Positions 34,246 through 44,442 are shown, numbered from the stretch's first letter. The stretch is DNA of 64,000 nucleotides from AWTP1-13 sp963814055 (GCA_963814055.1 CAWFBJ010000020.1:62001-126000); one strand, 5' to 3'. The notes: a model not told the origin generated them from the sequence alone. Translations and numbers: made by a program.

Positions 34246-35802
34246 ATGCATCGCTCTCTCCCCCCTGAGTGCCAGCCACGCAGGAGCCGCTGGCCCCTGG
34301 CCGCGGCGTCGGCCGTGGCGGCCGCGGCCCTGGCCGGTACGGTCTATTTCGGCATTCCACAGTACAGCGTGCAGGCGCAGCAGAGGACGGACCCCGGCGT
34401 TGTCACGCCGTTCGGGCGGGCGCCGTTGTCGTTTGCCGACATCGTCGAGCGCGTAAAGCCGGCCGTGGTCAGCATCCAGGTTTCGAGCAGCGGTCCCAAG
34501 GTTGCGCGCAACGAGCCCAAGGGCGGCCGGGGCGAACCGAGCGACAAATTCAACAGAGGCGGTAAGGGCGGTGGCAAGGACATGCTTCCCGACCTGCCCG
34601 ACGACCATCCCCTGAACGAGTTCTTCAGGAACATGCCCAAGGAGTTCCGCGGTCCGCGGCCGACTCAGGCGCAAGGATCGGGTTTCGTGATTTCCGCTGA
34701 CGGATACGTCGTCACCAACAACCATGTGATCGACAACGCCGGCACCATCCAGGTGAGCTTCGACCAGAACAACAAGTACGACGCCGAGCTGGTCGGCACC
34801 GATCAGCGTACCGATCTGGCGCTGCTCAAGATCAAGTCCAGCGGTAAGACCTTCCCGCACGTCAAGTTCGCGAGCAGCGTGCCGCGAGTCGGCGATTGGG
34901 TCATCGCGGTCGGCAATCCGTTCGGATTGGGCGGTACCGTCACAGCCGGTATCGTCTCCGCACAGGGCCGTGACATCGGGTCTGGTCCCTACGATTACAT
35001 GCAGATCGACGCGGCCGTGAACAAGGGCAACTCCGGCGGCCCCACGTTCAACCTCGACGGCGAAGTGGTAGGCGTCAATACCGCCATCTACAGCCCATCG
35101 GGTGGCAACGTCGGCATCGCCTTCGCCATTCCCGCCCCGACCGCGACCGATGTCGTGGAGCAGCTCAAGACCTCCGGCTCCGTAAAGCGCGGCTGGCTCG
35201 GAGTTAGGATCCAGAGCGTCGACGAGGACGTGGCGGCAAGCCTCGGGCTCAGCGAGGCCAAGGGCGCGCTGGTCAATGACGTGACCACGCCGGGCCCGGC
35301 GGCCGAAGCCGGTCTCAAGAACGGCGACACGATCCTCTCCGTCAACGGCACCAAGATCAACGACAGCCGCGACCTTGCGCGCCAGATCGCCACCTTTTCG
35401 CCCGGCACCAAGGTGGACGTGAAGGTTCTGCGCGCCCAGCGCGAGCAGACGATCGGGGTGACGCTCGGCTCGATGCCCACCAACCTCGAGTTGGCCAAGG
35501 CCGAGCCTCCCGGCCGGCCTTCCCAGGGTCCCGAGGCAGCGCAGCTCGGCCTGACCGTGGCGCCGAGCAAGGACGGCGGCGGCGTGATGATCACGGACGT
35601 GGATGCGGGGTCCGATGCGGGCCAGAAGGGCATCCGCGTGGGTGACCTGATCCTGGAGATCGGCGGTTTCGCGGTCACAGGCCCGGAAGACCTGTCCAAG
35701 GCCGTCCGGGAAGCCAACAAGCTCCAGCGCAAGGCCGTCTTGATGCGCATCAAGTCAGGCAGCGAGACGCGCTTTGTGGCCGTCCAGCTGAAGAGGAGTT
35801 GA
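34246..35802 (+). CDS. degP: Periplasmic serine protease DegP/HtrA
   Basis: 518 residues. One N-terminal helix (AAASAVAAAALAGTVYFGI) serves as signal or anchor. The protease domain has His in VTNNHVI near residue 161, Asp in TDLALLKI near 189 and Ser in GNSGGPTF near 263. Two PDZ domains follow (about residues 300-395 and 410-515). A Gly/Lys-rich Q-loop (GGRGEPSDKFNRGGKGGGKD) lies between strand one and the catalytic core. It degrades or refolds damaged envelope proteins. It is followed by a hairpin and then a two-component pair, an order seen in rhizobia. Confidence 0.95.
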   Translation: MHRSLPPECQPRRSRWPLAAASAVAAAALAGTVYFGIPQYSVQAQQRTDPGVVTPFGRAPLSFADIVERVKPAVVSIQVSSSGPKVARNEPKGGRGEPSDKFNRGGKGGGKDMLPDLPDDHPLNEFFRNMPKEFRGPRPTQAQGSGFVISADGYVVTNNHVIDNAGTIQVSFDQNNKYDAELVGTDQRTDLALLKIKSSGKTFPHVKFASSVPRVGDWVIAVGNPFGLGGTVTAGIVSAQGRDIGSGPYDYMQIDAAVNKGNSGGPTFNLDGEVVGVNTAIYSPSGGNVGIAFAIPAPTATDVVEQLKTSGSVKRGWLGVRIQSVDEDVAASLGLSEAKGALVNDVTTPGPAAEAGLKNGDTILSVNGTKINDSRDLARQIATFSPGTKVDVKVLRAQREQTIGVTLGSMPTNLELAKAEPPGRPSQGPEAAQLGLTVAPSKDGGGVMITDVDAGSDAGQKGIRVGDLILEIGGFAVTGPEDLSKAVREANKLQRKAVLMRIKSGSETRFVAVQLKRS

Positions 35803-35825
35803 GTTTCTCCATCCCTGTTTCAGGA

Positions 35826-35870
35826 GCGAGGCGGTCTGTTCCCAACTGGACAGGTCGCCTCGCTTCGCGT
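35826..35870 (+). terminator. Hairpin after degP (terminator or attenuator)
   Basis: Stem GCGAGGCG/CGCCTCGC extended by CTGT/ACAG across a GT-GT mismatch, with a 10-base loop. The following T-run is weak (GTTTTCTC), so read-through to the response regulator gene is possible. Confidence 0.5.
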
Positions 35871-35944
35871 TTTCTCATCGCCTCGGCATGGTTCGGTCGT
35901 GCGGATCGGACTGGCCCTACAACACAGATCAGCCGGGCGCAGCC

Positions 35945-36625
35945 ATGCGCGTGCTCGTAATCGAAGACGACCGTGAAACCGCCCTGTTCCTGCAGCGCTC
36001 GCTGAAGGAGAACGGTCACGTGACCGAGATCGCCGGTGACGGCGAAACCGGTCTTGCGCTTGCCCGCGAAGGCGGCTGGGACGTGATCATCGTCGACCGC
36101 ATGCTGCCTCGCCTCGACGGCCTGTCCTTGATCGAAAAGCTGCGTGGCGAAGGTGCGCGCACGCCTGTGCTCATTCTCTCTGCGCTGGGCGAGGTCGACG
36201 ATCGCGTCAAAGGTTTACGCGCCGGTGGCGACGACTATCTCACCAAGCCGTACGCCTACACCGAGCTCCTGGCCCGGATCGAGACGCTGGCACGGCGCCC
36301 GGCACCCGAGGAGCAGGTGACGCGCTACACCATTGGCGACCTGACGCTCGACCGCCTGTCGCACAAGGTTACGCGCGGCGGCCAGGCCATCATCCTGCAG
36401 CCCCGCGAGTTTCGGCTGCTCGAGTATCTCATGCGCAATGCCGGCCAGGTCGTGACCCGCACGATGCTGCTCCAGAACGTCTGGGACTATTATTTCGATC
36501 CCCAAACCAATGTGATCGACGTTCATATCTCGCGGCTGAGAAGCAAGATCGACAAGGGCTTCACCAGGCCGCTTCTGCACACGGTGCGCGGGTCGGGGTA
36601 CATGATCCGTGACGGCGCTGACTAA
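35945..36625 (+). CDS. OmpR-family response regulator
   Basis: 226 residues. The receiver has RVLVIEDDRETALFLQRSL, phospho-acceptor in VIIVDRMLPRLDGL near residue 51, and KPYAYTELLARIE. The DNA-binding winged helix has LQPREFRLLEYLMRNAGQVVTRTMLLQNVWDYYFDPQTNVIDVHISRLRSKID. It resembles the QseB/CusR-like branch. The ATG at 35945 fits the family N-terminus; the longer frame from 35888 is rejected. It overlaps the kinase gene by 17 bases. Confidence 0.94.
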   Translation: MRVLVIEDDRETALFLQRSLKENGHVTEIAGDGETGLALAREGGWDVIIVDRMLPRLDGLSLIEKLRGEGARTPVLILSALGEVDDRVKGLRAGGDDYLTKPYAYTELLARIETLARRPAPEEQVTRYTIGDLTLDRLSHKVTRGGQAIILQPREFRLLEYLMRNAGQVVTRTMLLQNVWDYYFDPQTNVIDVHISRLRSKIDKGFTRPLLHTVRGSGYMIRDGAD

Positions 36626-38042
36626 ACTCATTTCGTCCATCCCGTTCCGGCTGACGGTTGCCTACATGGGCGCCTTCGTCGTGGCGGCGGCCCTGATCGT
36701 CGGGTTCATCGCCTGGCAGGCGAACGCGCTTCTGACTGCCAGGGCCGTCGAAGCCATGTCGACCGAGATCGCAGCACTGCGCGAGCAGTTCCAGGCCGGT
36801 GGGCCGCCGCGCCTCATCGCGGCCATCAACGAGCGTGTCAGCGAGCCGGGCTCGAACCTCTATCTTCTGCTCGACGCAACCGGCCGCAAGATTGCCGGCA
36901 ATCTGCCGATGATGCCGCCGGAACTTGCCGACTCCGGACAGGGGCAGGTGTTCACCTACGTTCGAACCTCCGGCGGCATCAGGATTGGCAAGCGTCTGGC
37001 TGTGGGTGAGCCGGTACCGGTCCGAGGTGGCCTTACGCTTGTCGTCGGCCGCGACATCGAGGATCAGCGGCAGTTCGCACTCACCATGGGTCGCGTCGCC
37101 TTGTGGAGCGTCGGCCTGCTGTCGGTGCTGGGTGTCGGTGCCGGCATCCTGATCAGCCGGGGCATGCTTCGCCGGATCGATGCCGTTACCGAAGCCAGCC
37201 GCAAGATCATGTCCGGTGACCTTTCCCGGCGCGTTCCGCTCAGCGGTTCGGGCGACGAGCTCGACCGCCTTTCGGAAAGCCTCAATGCGATGCTCGCGCG
37301 CATCGAAGAGCTGATGCTGGCGCTGCGCGAGGTCTCCGACAATATCGCCCACGATCTCAAGACGCCGCTCACGCGGCTGCGCAACCGCGCTGAAGCTGCG
37401 CTGCGCGATCCCGGCGGCGGTACCGCCTATCGGGATGGCTTGGTCAAGACCATGGAGGAGGCGGACGACCTCATCACCACCTTCAACGCGTTGCTATTGA
37501 TTGCGCGCCTGGAGGGAGGGGCCATCGCCGAGAGCATGGCATCTGTGGATCCGGCTGCCATCGTCAGCGACATTGCCGAGCTCTACCAGCCGGTGGCCGA
37601 AGACGCCGGTTTGGGTCTCGCGGTCTCGGCCCCGTCGGGCCTGAGTCTTGTCGCCAACCGCGAGCTCGTGAGCCAGGCGATTGCCAATCTGGTCGACAAC
37701 GCTATCAAGTACTCGGCAGCAGGGGGCGCGACGCCGCAACCTGTCGAGGTCTCTTTGCGCGGGGTTGGCGACTCTATCGAGATCGCCGTGGCGGATCGCG
37801 GACCCGGAGTCGCTCCTGAAGACCGCAAGCGCGCCTTGCAGCGGTTCGTGCGTCTGGAAAAAAGCCGATCGCAGCCGGGCGCAGGCCTGGGCCTGAGCCT
37901 CGTTGCCGCGGTTGCGCGCCTGCACGGCGGCTCCGTCCGCCTCGAGGACAACGCACCCGGACTGCGGGCTGTGCTTGTGCTGCCGCGCAGCGGACCGGGC
38001 GCGGTGCCGGCGCTACATGTCAGTCCCGCCGGGCCGCACTAG
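36609..38042 (+). CDS. Membrane sensor histidine kinase
   Basis: 477 residues starting with GTG inside the regulator gene. Two membrane helices (AYMGAFVVAAALIVGFIAW and ALWSVGLLSVLGVGAGILI) flank a sensor of about 120 residues. A HAMP domain follows, then DNIAHDLKTPLTRLRNRAEAAL with the phospho-histidine, N-box IANLVDNAIKYS and G-boxes DRGPGV and GAGLGLSLV. The paired response regulator is directly upstream. The signal is unknown; the position after degP suggests an envelope cue. Confidence 0.92.
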   Translation: MTALTKLISSIPFRLTVAYMGAFVVAAALIVGFIAWQANALLTARAVEAMSTEIAALREQFQAGGPPRLIAAINERVSEPGSNLYLLLDATGRKIAGNLPMMPPELADSGQGQVFTYVRTSGGIRIGKRLAVGEPVPVRGGLTLVVGRDIEDQRQFALTMGRVALWSVGLLSVLGVGAGILISRGMLRRIDAVTEASRKIMSGDLSRRVPLSGSGDELDRLSESLNAMLARIEELMLALREVSDNIAHDLKTPLTRLRNRAEAALRDPGGGTAYRDGLVKTMEEADDLITTFNALLLIARLEGGAIAESMASVDPAAIVSDIAELYQPVAEDAGLGLAVSAPSGLSLVANRELVSQAIANLVDNAIKYSAAGGATPQPVEVSLRGVGDSIEIAVADRGPGVAPEDRKRALQRFVRLEKSRSQPGAGLGLSLVAAVARLHGGSVRLEDNAPGLRAVLVLPRSGPGAVPALHVSPAGPH

Positions 38043-38222
38043 CAGATTGCAGTATCAACTTTATTTGCGACCGAATTGCATTTTCCGTTCCTGCTTTGCC
38101 TGAGCAAAACGCTTCACCCTTACCGGATCCTCGCCCCCTGGATCGACCTCTCTGCAAGGTTGGCGAAAAACTCGCACGCTAGGCCTCGGCTTGTGGCAGG
38201 CCGTCAGCCGCGGGGAGGAAGC

Positions 38223-41200
38223 GTGAACATCGGGAGCTTGACGCCCAAGCAGATTGCAGCCCTCAAGCAGACCGCCATTGCCGCCTTGACCGAGACCGAT
38301 GTTCAGGCTCTGACACCCACGCAAATCGGAGCGCTCAAGTCAACGCAGCTCAACGCGTTCGAAGCTGCCGACCTCCAAACTCTCAGTTCCACCCAGATCA
38401 CCGGCTTCTCCGCCGGGGCGGTGAGAGGACTGTCGCTCAATGTCCTGATTGCGCTTACCGAAACGCAAACCGCCGCCCTCACGCCAACCCAGATCAGAGC
38501 GTTGACGCCGGCGGCGTTGCAGGGACTGAGCCCGGAGGATCTTGAGCTTTGGAGTTCCGAACAGATAAGCGCACTGAGCCCGGCGCAGATCGGCAGCCTG
38601 GCGACATCGGTGCTCGCCGCCTTGGCACCGGTTCAGTGGGGCGCCCTGACGACCAAGCAGCTGCAAGGTCTTAGAACCCAGCAATTGAACGGGCTGCCGG
38701 CCGAAGCCCTCAACGGCTTGTCCGTCGCCGATCTGTCGTCCGCCCAGGTGCGCGGGCTGAACGCGACGGCCATCAGCAGCTTGAGCGAAACGCAGGCCGC
38801 AAGTTTCACTAGGACTCAGATTTCCTCCCTGACGACGACGGCCCTGCAACTTCTTTTCCCTGCTGTACCGCAAAGCTGGAGCAGCACGCAGCTGGGGGCT
38901 TTGACGGGCAGGCAGCTCGGCGGCCTAACGATCACAGCCATCGAGAGCCTCGCCACCGATCAGCTCGCCGTGCTCACGACCGCGCAGGTGCAAGGCCTTA
39001 CGACAGCGCAGCTCAACGGCCTGTCGGAAACGAACCTGAATGCGCTCGACGTCTCCAGACTGTCATCGACGCAGATCAAGGGGCTGAACGCGACAGCGAT
39101 CGAGGGTTTGTCGGAAGAGAATGTACAGGCACTGACAGCCGTGCAGATCAAAGTGCTCGCGACCACCGCGCTCGAGGCCCTGAGCGCGGAGGAGGTGCAA
39201 GGCTGGAGCGCATCCCAGCTTGCGGCACTGGCTGGCAAGCAGCTCGGCGGCCTGTCGACGGCCGCACTCGATGACTTCTCGACCGCACAGCTTGCGGCAT
39301 TGAAAGCGGCGCAGGTGCAGGGCCTCACCACGTCGCAGCTCAACAACATGTCGGAAACGAGCTTTGCCGCGCTGGACAAGAGCAAGCTGACGGCTCTCCA
39401 GATCAAGGGGCTGACGACGACCGCTCTGTCGAGACTGTCGGAAACCGATCTCGACAGTCTGGTAGCGTCACAAATCAAGGCCCTCACCACGACCGCTCTC
39501 GAATTTCTTTCGGCCATGCAGTTGCAGTCGTGGACGCCCACCCAGATTGGTTTCCTCGCACCGGCGCAGCTGAGCGGCCTGACGATCACGGCGCTCGACG
39601 GCTTCTCCACGACACAGCTCGCCGCCCTGACCTCAACCCAGGTGCAGGGACTTACAACCTCGCAGCTCAACAACATGTCCGAAACGAGCCTGGCTGCGCT
39701 CGATATAGCGAAACTGTCGACCGCACAGATCAAGGCGCTCACGTCCACGGCGATCGATCAACTTTCCTCCGGTGACCTCAGCGGCCTGACTGCCATCCAG
39801 ATCAAAGCGCTCTCGACGACCGTGCTCGAGTCCCTCAGTTCCACTCAGGTGCAGGCATGGACCACAGGGCAGATCAATGGCCTTGGTGCCGCGCAGCTCG
39901 CCGCAATGACGACCACCGCTCTTGACCGGTTCTCGGCCACACAGCTTGCAGCCCTCACGACCACCCAAGTGCAAGGCCTCACGACCACGCAGATCAATGG
40001 CTTATCGGAAGACAGCCTGAATGCGCTCAATGTGACCGGCTTCTCGACACTGCAGATCGGTGGCCTCGATGCGACCGCGATCGAGAACCTGAGCAACACG
40101 CAGGCGCAAGGCTTGACCGCAAGCCAGATCAAGGCACTCGCGCCGGGCGGGTTTGCTGCGCTGAGCTCCACCGAGCTTCAGTCCTGGAACGCGACCCAGC
40201 TCAGCGCTCTGACGCCAGCGATGCTGGGCGCACTGTCAGTCGATGCCATCGAGGATCTGTCGACGACGCAGCTCGCATCCCTGACGACCGGCCAGATCCA
40301 GAGTTTGACCGCAACGCAGGTGAACGCGTTGTCGGCTGCGACCGTTAACGCGCTCGATCTTGGTGATTTCTCTTCGACGCAATTGGCGGGCCTTAATGCC
40401 ACCGGGGTTGAAAAGCTCACGAGCACTCAGGTCCAGGCATTCACGGCGACCCAGATCGGCTCTCTCTCTGCTGTAGGAATAGAGGCCCTCATAACGACGG
40501 CGTTGCAGGACTGGGCACCCGTACAGTTCCAAGCGTTGACCGCGAGCCAGCTCGGCGGCCTCACCGCAACCGCGCTCAATACCTTCTCGACAACGCAATT
40601 CGGCAGCTTGGGCACGTCACAAGTTCAGGGCCTCACCGCGGCACAGTTGAACAACCTGCCTGCCGCAAGCCTCCAGGTGATCGATGTCTCCGAGCTGTCC
40701 GCCGCGCAGCTCGCCGGTCTCGATGCGACGGGCGTCGGGAACCTCGCGACCACTCAGGTAGCGGCCCTGAGCACCGGACAGATTCCGGCTTTGTCGACTG
40801 CTGCGGTCGAGAGTCTCATTGCGACCATCGTTCAGGATTGGACCACAACAAAACTTGCGGCTCTGGCCTCCACCCAACTTGGCGGGCTCAGCACGACTGC
40901 GCTCAACAGTTTCTCGACAACACAGCTTGGCAACTTGAGTACACTGCAGATACAGGGATTGACCGGGACTCAACTCAACAGCCTGTCCACGGTGCCGCTG
41001 CACGCGCTGCCGATCGCCAACCTTTCAGCCACCCAGTTTGCGGGCCTCGACTCCACGACGGTCGAGGAATTGACCGCCACGCAATCGGGCGTGCTCAGCG
41101 CGGCGCAGATCGGGGCAATATCGCCCACCGCCATCGTTGGCTTGACGACGATAGTCTTGAGCAGTCTCACCACATCGCAGGCCTCGGCCCTTACTCCGTT

Positions 41201-41396
41201 TCAGATAGCGGCGATGTCGGCGACGAGCTTTACCGCGTTGACGAGCACGACCGGCATTCCGTCTCTCAGCACGCTTGCGCTCGCCGGCCTGAGCGTTGCC
41301 AAGATCGAGGCGCTCTCGTCTGAGCAGATCGCCGCGTTCACAACGACGCAAACCGCTGCGATGATGCCGGCACAGCTTTACGCCCTCCTCACCTGA
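38223..41396 (+). CDS. Octapeptide-repeat protein with 109-residue super-repeats
   Basis: 1057 residues built almost entirely from the octad L-[ST]-x-x-Q-[ILV]-x-[AG]. Octads are organised in a higher repeat of 109 residues: 13 residues (such as LDVSRLSSTQIKG, an octad with a five-residue insert) plus 12 octads, the sixth of which starts with Trp instead of Leu. There is a 165-residue N-terminal version, seven exact-length 109-residue units, and a degenerate 129-residue end. No signal peptide, membrane helix or cysteine is apparent. The GTG at 38223 has GGGGAGGAA just upstream and is preferred to a TTG at 38076. I do not recognise a function; a solenoid-like, perhaps surface or scaffold, protein is possible. 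Confidence 0.85.
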   Translation: MNIGSLTPKQIAALKQTAIAALTETDVQALTPTQIGALKSTQLNAFEAADLQTLSSTQITGFSAGAVRGLSLNVLIALTETQTAALTPTQIRALTPAALQGLSPEDLELWSSEQISALSPAQIGSLATSVLAALAPVQWGALTTKQLQGLRTQQLNGLPAEALNGLSVADLSSAQVRGLNATAISSLSETQAASFTRTQISSLTTTALQLLFPAVPQSWSSTQLGALTGRQLGGLTITAIESLATDQLAVLTTAQVQGLTTAQLNGLSETNLNALDVSRLSSTQIKGLNATAIEGLSEENVQALTAVQIKVLATTALEALSAEEVQGWSASQLAALAGKQLGGLSTAALDDFSTAQLAALKAAQVQGLTTSQLNNMSETSFAALDKSKLTALQIKGLTTTALSRLSETDLDSLVASQIKALTTTALEFLSAMQLQSWTPTQIGFLAPAQLSGLTITALDGFSTTQLAALTSTQVQGLTTSQLNNMSETSLAALDIAKLSTAQIKALTSTAIDQLSSGDLSGLTAIQIKALSTTVLESLSSTQVQAWTTGQINGLGAAQLAAMTTTALDRFSATQLAALTTTQVQGLTTTQINGLSEDSLNALNVTGFSTLQIGGLDATAIENLSNTQAQGLTASQIKALAPGGFAALSSTELQSWNATQLSALTPAMLGALSVDAIEDLSTTQLASLTTGQIQSLTATQVNALSAATVNALDLGDFSSTQLAGLNATGVEKLTSTQVQAFTATQIGSLSAVGIEALITTALQDWAPVQFQALTASQLGGLTATALNTFSTTQFGSLGTSQVQGLTAAQLNNLPAASLQVIDVSELSAAQLAGLDATGVGNLATTQVAALSTGQIPALSTAAVESLIATIVQDWTTTKLAALASTQLGGLSTTALNSFSTTQLGNLSTLQIQGLTGTQLNSLSTVPLHALPIANLSATQFAGLDSTTVEELTATQSGVLSAAQIGAISPTAIVGLTTIVLSSLTTSQASALTPFQIAAMSATSFTALTSTTGIPSLSTLALAGLSVAKIEALSSEQIAAFTTTQTAAMMPAQLYALLT
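38718..41006 (+). repeat. Seven tandem 327-bp coding super-repeats
   Basis: Unit starts at 38718, 39045, 39372, 39699, 40026, 40353 and 40680, each exactly 327 bp with no length change; a degenerate eighth begins at 41007. Neighbouring units 2-4 are most alike at DNA level (for example CTCAACAACATGTCGGAAAC near 39339 recurs 327 bases on), so expansion by duplication is likely. Confidence 0.88.
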
Positions 41397-41571
41397 GCCA
41401 GCGTCGCCGCCGGCATTTCTCCGGCCCTGGCCGTGCACGTCGTGGAGGCCGGCTGAGCCCTTGAGCAGACCGTGCGATGCACCGTAGTGTGAAGCCCTAT
41501 CCTTCGCCAACCGTGCAGGTATCACACTGACCCAGGTTCCCCTTCACCAGCGCATCGTCTCCTTCCCTGTC

Positions 41572-44442
41572 GTGCACGATGGCGAGCGCGCGACGGACGT
41601 GCTTGCCGACCTGTCCCGCCGGTGCAGTGAAGAGGCCAGCCTCGCGCCGCTCGGCACACTCATCGCCACTCCCCAGGTCAATAAGCTTCTCTCCGGCATC
41701 TTCGGGGCCTCGCCCTATCTGGCTGAACTCATCGCGCGCAATCCCGCGGGCCTTCATGACGCGCTCGCCACGGCGCCGGATGAGCGATTTTCTGCGCTGG
41801 TCGGCCGCATGACCTCCGCTGTCGCCGCTGCTGAGGCCATCCCCGAGGCCATGCGCGCGTTGCGTCTCTTCAAGTCCGACATCGCGCTTCTCACCGCGTT
41901 GTGCGACCTCGGCGGCGTGTGGCCCGTGATGACCGTCACCCGCCGGCTGTCTGAAGCCGCGGACGCCGCTGTCGGCGCCGCCGTCGACTTCCTCTTCGCC
42001 CAGGCTCGCGCCAAGGGCGATTGGATGGCACCCGATGCAACAGGCTACATCGTGCTGGCGATGGGCAAACACGGCGCCTTCGAGCTCAACTACTCCTCCG
42101 ACATCGACCTCATCGTTTTCTACGACATGTCCCGCGTGCGTCTGCGGCCCGACCTGGAGGTGCAGCATTTCTTCGTGCGGCTCACGCGCGATCTCGTGCG
42201 CCTGCTGCAGGAGCGCACCGAGCACGGCTACGTCTTCCGCACCGATCTGCGCCTGCGGCCCGATCCCGGCTCCACGCCACTCGCGATCTCCACCGACGCG
42301 GCCTTCAACTACTATGAGAACGTCGGCCAGAACTGGGAACGCGCAGCGCTCATCAAGGCCCGCGCCATTGCCGGCGATATTCCGGCCGGCGAGAGCTTCC
42401 TCGCCGAGCTCGCGCCTTTCATCTGGCGCAAATACCTGGATTTCGCCGCCATCGCCGACATCCATGCCATGAAGCGGCAGATTCACGCCTTCCGCGGCTT
42501 CGGCGAGATCGCGGTTGCCGGCCATGACATCAAGGTCGGCCGCGGCGGCATCCGCGAAGTGGAGTTCTTCGTGCAGACCCAGCAGCTGATTGCCGGCGGC
42601 CGCCAGCCGGAGCTGCGCGTATCGGAAACGTTGCTGGCGCTGGAGCGTCTGGAGGCACGAGGCTGGATCGAGGCCGAGGTCAGGCGCGAACTCGGCGAGG
42701 CCTATCGATTTCTCCGGGCGATCGAGCATCGCTTGCAGATGATCGCCGACGAGCAGACCCAGACCTTGCCTTCCGATCCCCACAAGCTGGCGGGCCTCGC
42801 CCGCTTTTCAGGCTTCGCCGGAACCCCGGAATTTTCCTCCCGGCTAACCGCCGAACTGGAACGCGTGCAGGATCACTACGTTCGCCTGTTCGAACAAAGT
42901 CCCGAGCTGACCACAGGCGGTGCAAACATGGTCTTTGCCGGAGAAGCCGACGACCCCGGCACGCTTCAGGCACTGAGCGCCATGGGGTACAAGCGCCCCG
43001 AGGCCATCATCGCGGGTGTGCGCGGATGGCACCACGGCCGCTACCCTGCGGTGCGCACGCCCCGCGCCCGCGAGCTTCTCACTGAAGTTCAGCCACTTCT
43101 GATCGCCGCGTTGGCCAAGACCGCCGATCCCGATCTCGCCTTCGTCGGCTTCGACCGGTTTTTGTCCGAGCTGCCGTCCAGCGTTCAGCTCTTCTCCCTC
43201 CTCAAGCAGCACCGGGGTTTGATCGAGCTGATTGCAGCCATCATGGGCACCGCGCCGCGGCTCGCCCGTATCCTCAGCAAGCGGCGGCGCGTGCTCGACG
43301 CCGTGTTGGCGCCCGGCTTCTTCGGCAGCATACCGAGCGCGCGCGATCTTTCAGCCATTGTTGCCTCTGAGCTGGAAGGTGCCAACGACTTCCAGGAAGC
43401 GCTCGATCGCGCACGCCTCATTGGCCATGAGCAGGCGTTCCTGATCGGCGTGCGCGTCCTGACCGGCACCATCAGCGCCGCCCAGGCCGGTGATGCTTAC
43501 GCGCTCCTCGCAGAGATCCTCATTCAAGCCATGCAGTCCGTCGCCGAACGTGAGATGGAGCGCACCCACGGACGGGTGCCGGGGAGCGCGGTCTGCATCG
43601 TGGCCATGGGTAAGCTCGGTGGCTTCGAGATGACGGCCGCCTCAGACCTCGACCTGATCGTGGTCTACGATTTTGCCGCGCATGCGCAACACTCGAACGG
43701 TCTCAAGCCCCTGCCTGCAACCCAGTACTACACCCGCCTGACTCAGCGCTTTATCAGTGCGCTGGCTTCGCAGACTGCCGAGGGCAGCCTCTACGAGGTC
43801 GACATGCGCCTGCGGCCCTCGGGCCAGAAGGGCCCGGTGGCCACCCAGCTCTCCAGTTTCGTCGACTACCAGCAGAGCGAAGCGTGGACGTGGGAGCACC
43901 TGGCACTCACACGTGCACGCGTCGTTTCGGGTCCGCCTGACCTGCACCAGCGCGTCGAGCAAGCTATCGGCCGGGTTCTGACCCTACCCCGCGACCGCAC
44001 CAAGATCGCTGCCGACGTCCATGAGATGCGGACCCGCATCGACAAGGAGAAGGGCACCAAGGATCGTTGGGATTTGAAACAGGTCCGCGGCGGCCTCGTC
44101 GATCTGGAATTCATCGCCCAGTACCTGCAACTCGTGCACGCGGCCGAGCACCCTGGCATATTGAGCCCCAATACTGCCACGGCACTTGCCAATCTGGATC
44201 GGGCCGGTCTTCTACCCGCGGGGGCAGCCGACACCCTGCTCCCCGCCGCGCGCCTGTTCCACAACGTCACGCAGGTGCTGCGCCTGTGTCTGGATGGCCC
44301 CTTTGTGCCCCAAAAGGCCCCCGACGGCCTCAAAGCGCTGCTGGCGCGGGCCGGCGAGGCCCCCGATTTTGCCCGCCTGGAGGCGGATTTGACGACGCGC
44401 CAGGGCGAAGTTCTGGCGCTTTTCAATGAGCTGGTTTGTTAG
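41572..44442 (+). CDS. glnE: Bifunctional glutamine synthetase adenylyltransferase/deadenylase GlnE
   Basis: About 956 residues. Two nucleotidyltransferase domains carry the duplicated signatures VLAMGKHGAFELNYSSDIDLIVFYD (about residue 160-185, deadenylylating half) and VAMGKLGGFEMTAASDLDLIVVYD (about 675-700, adenylylating half), each followed by a helical domain. It attaches AMP to, and removes AMP from, glutamine synthetase according to nitrogen status through PII. The start is uncertain: GTG at 41572 lacks a good ribosome-binding site, and the frame is open upstream to 41488 without another standard start. It follows the repeat-protein gene after 175 bases. Confidence 0.95.
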   Translation: MHDGERATDVLADLSRRCSEEASLAPLGTLIATPQVNKLLSGIFGASPYLAELIARNPAGLHDALATAPDERFSALVGRMTSAVAAAEAIPEAMRALRLFKSDIALLTALCDLGGVWPVMTVTRRLSEAADAAVGAAVDFLFAQARAKGDWMAPDATGYIVLAMGKHGAFELNYSSDIDLIVFYDMSRVRLRPDLEVQHFFVRLTRDLVRLLQERTEHGYVFRTDLRLRPDPGSTPLAISTDAAFNYYENVGQNWERAALIKARAIAGDIPAGESFLAELAPFIWRKYLDFAAIADIHAMKRQIHAFRGFGEIAVAGHDIKVGRGGIREVEFFVQTQQLIAGGRQPELRVSETLLALERLEARGWIEAEVRRELGEAYRFLRAIEHRLQMIADEQTQTLPSDPHKLAGLARFSGFAGTPEFSSRLTAELERVQDHYVRLFEQSPELTTGGANMVFAGEADDPGTLQALSAMGYKRPEAIIAGVRGWHHGRYPAVRTPRARELLTEVQPLLIAALAKTADPDLAFVGFDRFLSELPSSVQLFSLLKQHRGLIELIAAIMGTAPRLARILSKRRRVLDAVLAPGFFGSIPSARDLSAIVASELEGANDFQEALDRARLIGHEQAFLIGVRVLTGTISAAQAGDAYALLAEILIQAMQSVAEREMERTHGRVPGSAVCIVAMGKLGGFEMTAASDLDLIVVYDFAAHAQHSNGLKPLPATQYYTRLTQRFISALASQTAEGSLYEVDMRLRPSGQKGPVATQLSSFVDYQQSEAWTWEHLALTRARVVSGPPDLHQRVEQAIGRVLTLPRDRTKIAADVHEMRTRIDKEKGTKDRWDLKQVRGGLVDLEFIAQYLQLVHAAEHPGILSPNTATALANLDRAGLLPAGAADTLLPAARLFHNVTQVLRLCLDGPFVPQKAPDGLKALLARAGEAPDFARLEADLTTRQGEVLALFNELVC

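Noticed and set aside
38076..38222. Longer N-terminus for the repeat protein from a TTG
   Set aside because: No ribosome-binding site and no repeat character; the GTG at 38223 follows GGGGAGGAA and begins the repeat pattern at once.
38340..41525. Several antisense frames across the repeat protein
   Set aside because: They inherit the repeat periodicity from the plus-strand gene and have no starts with ribosome-binding sites.
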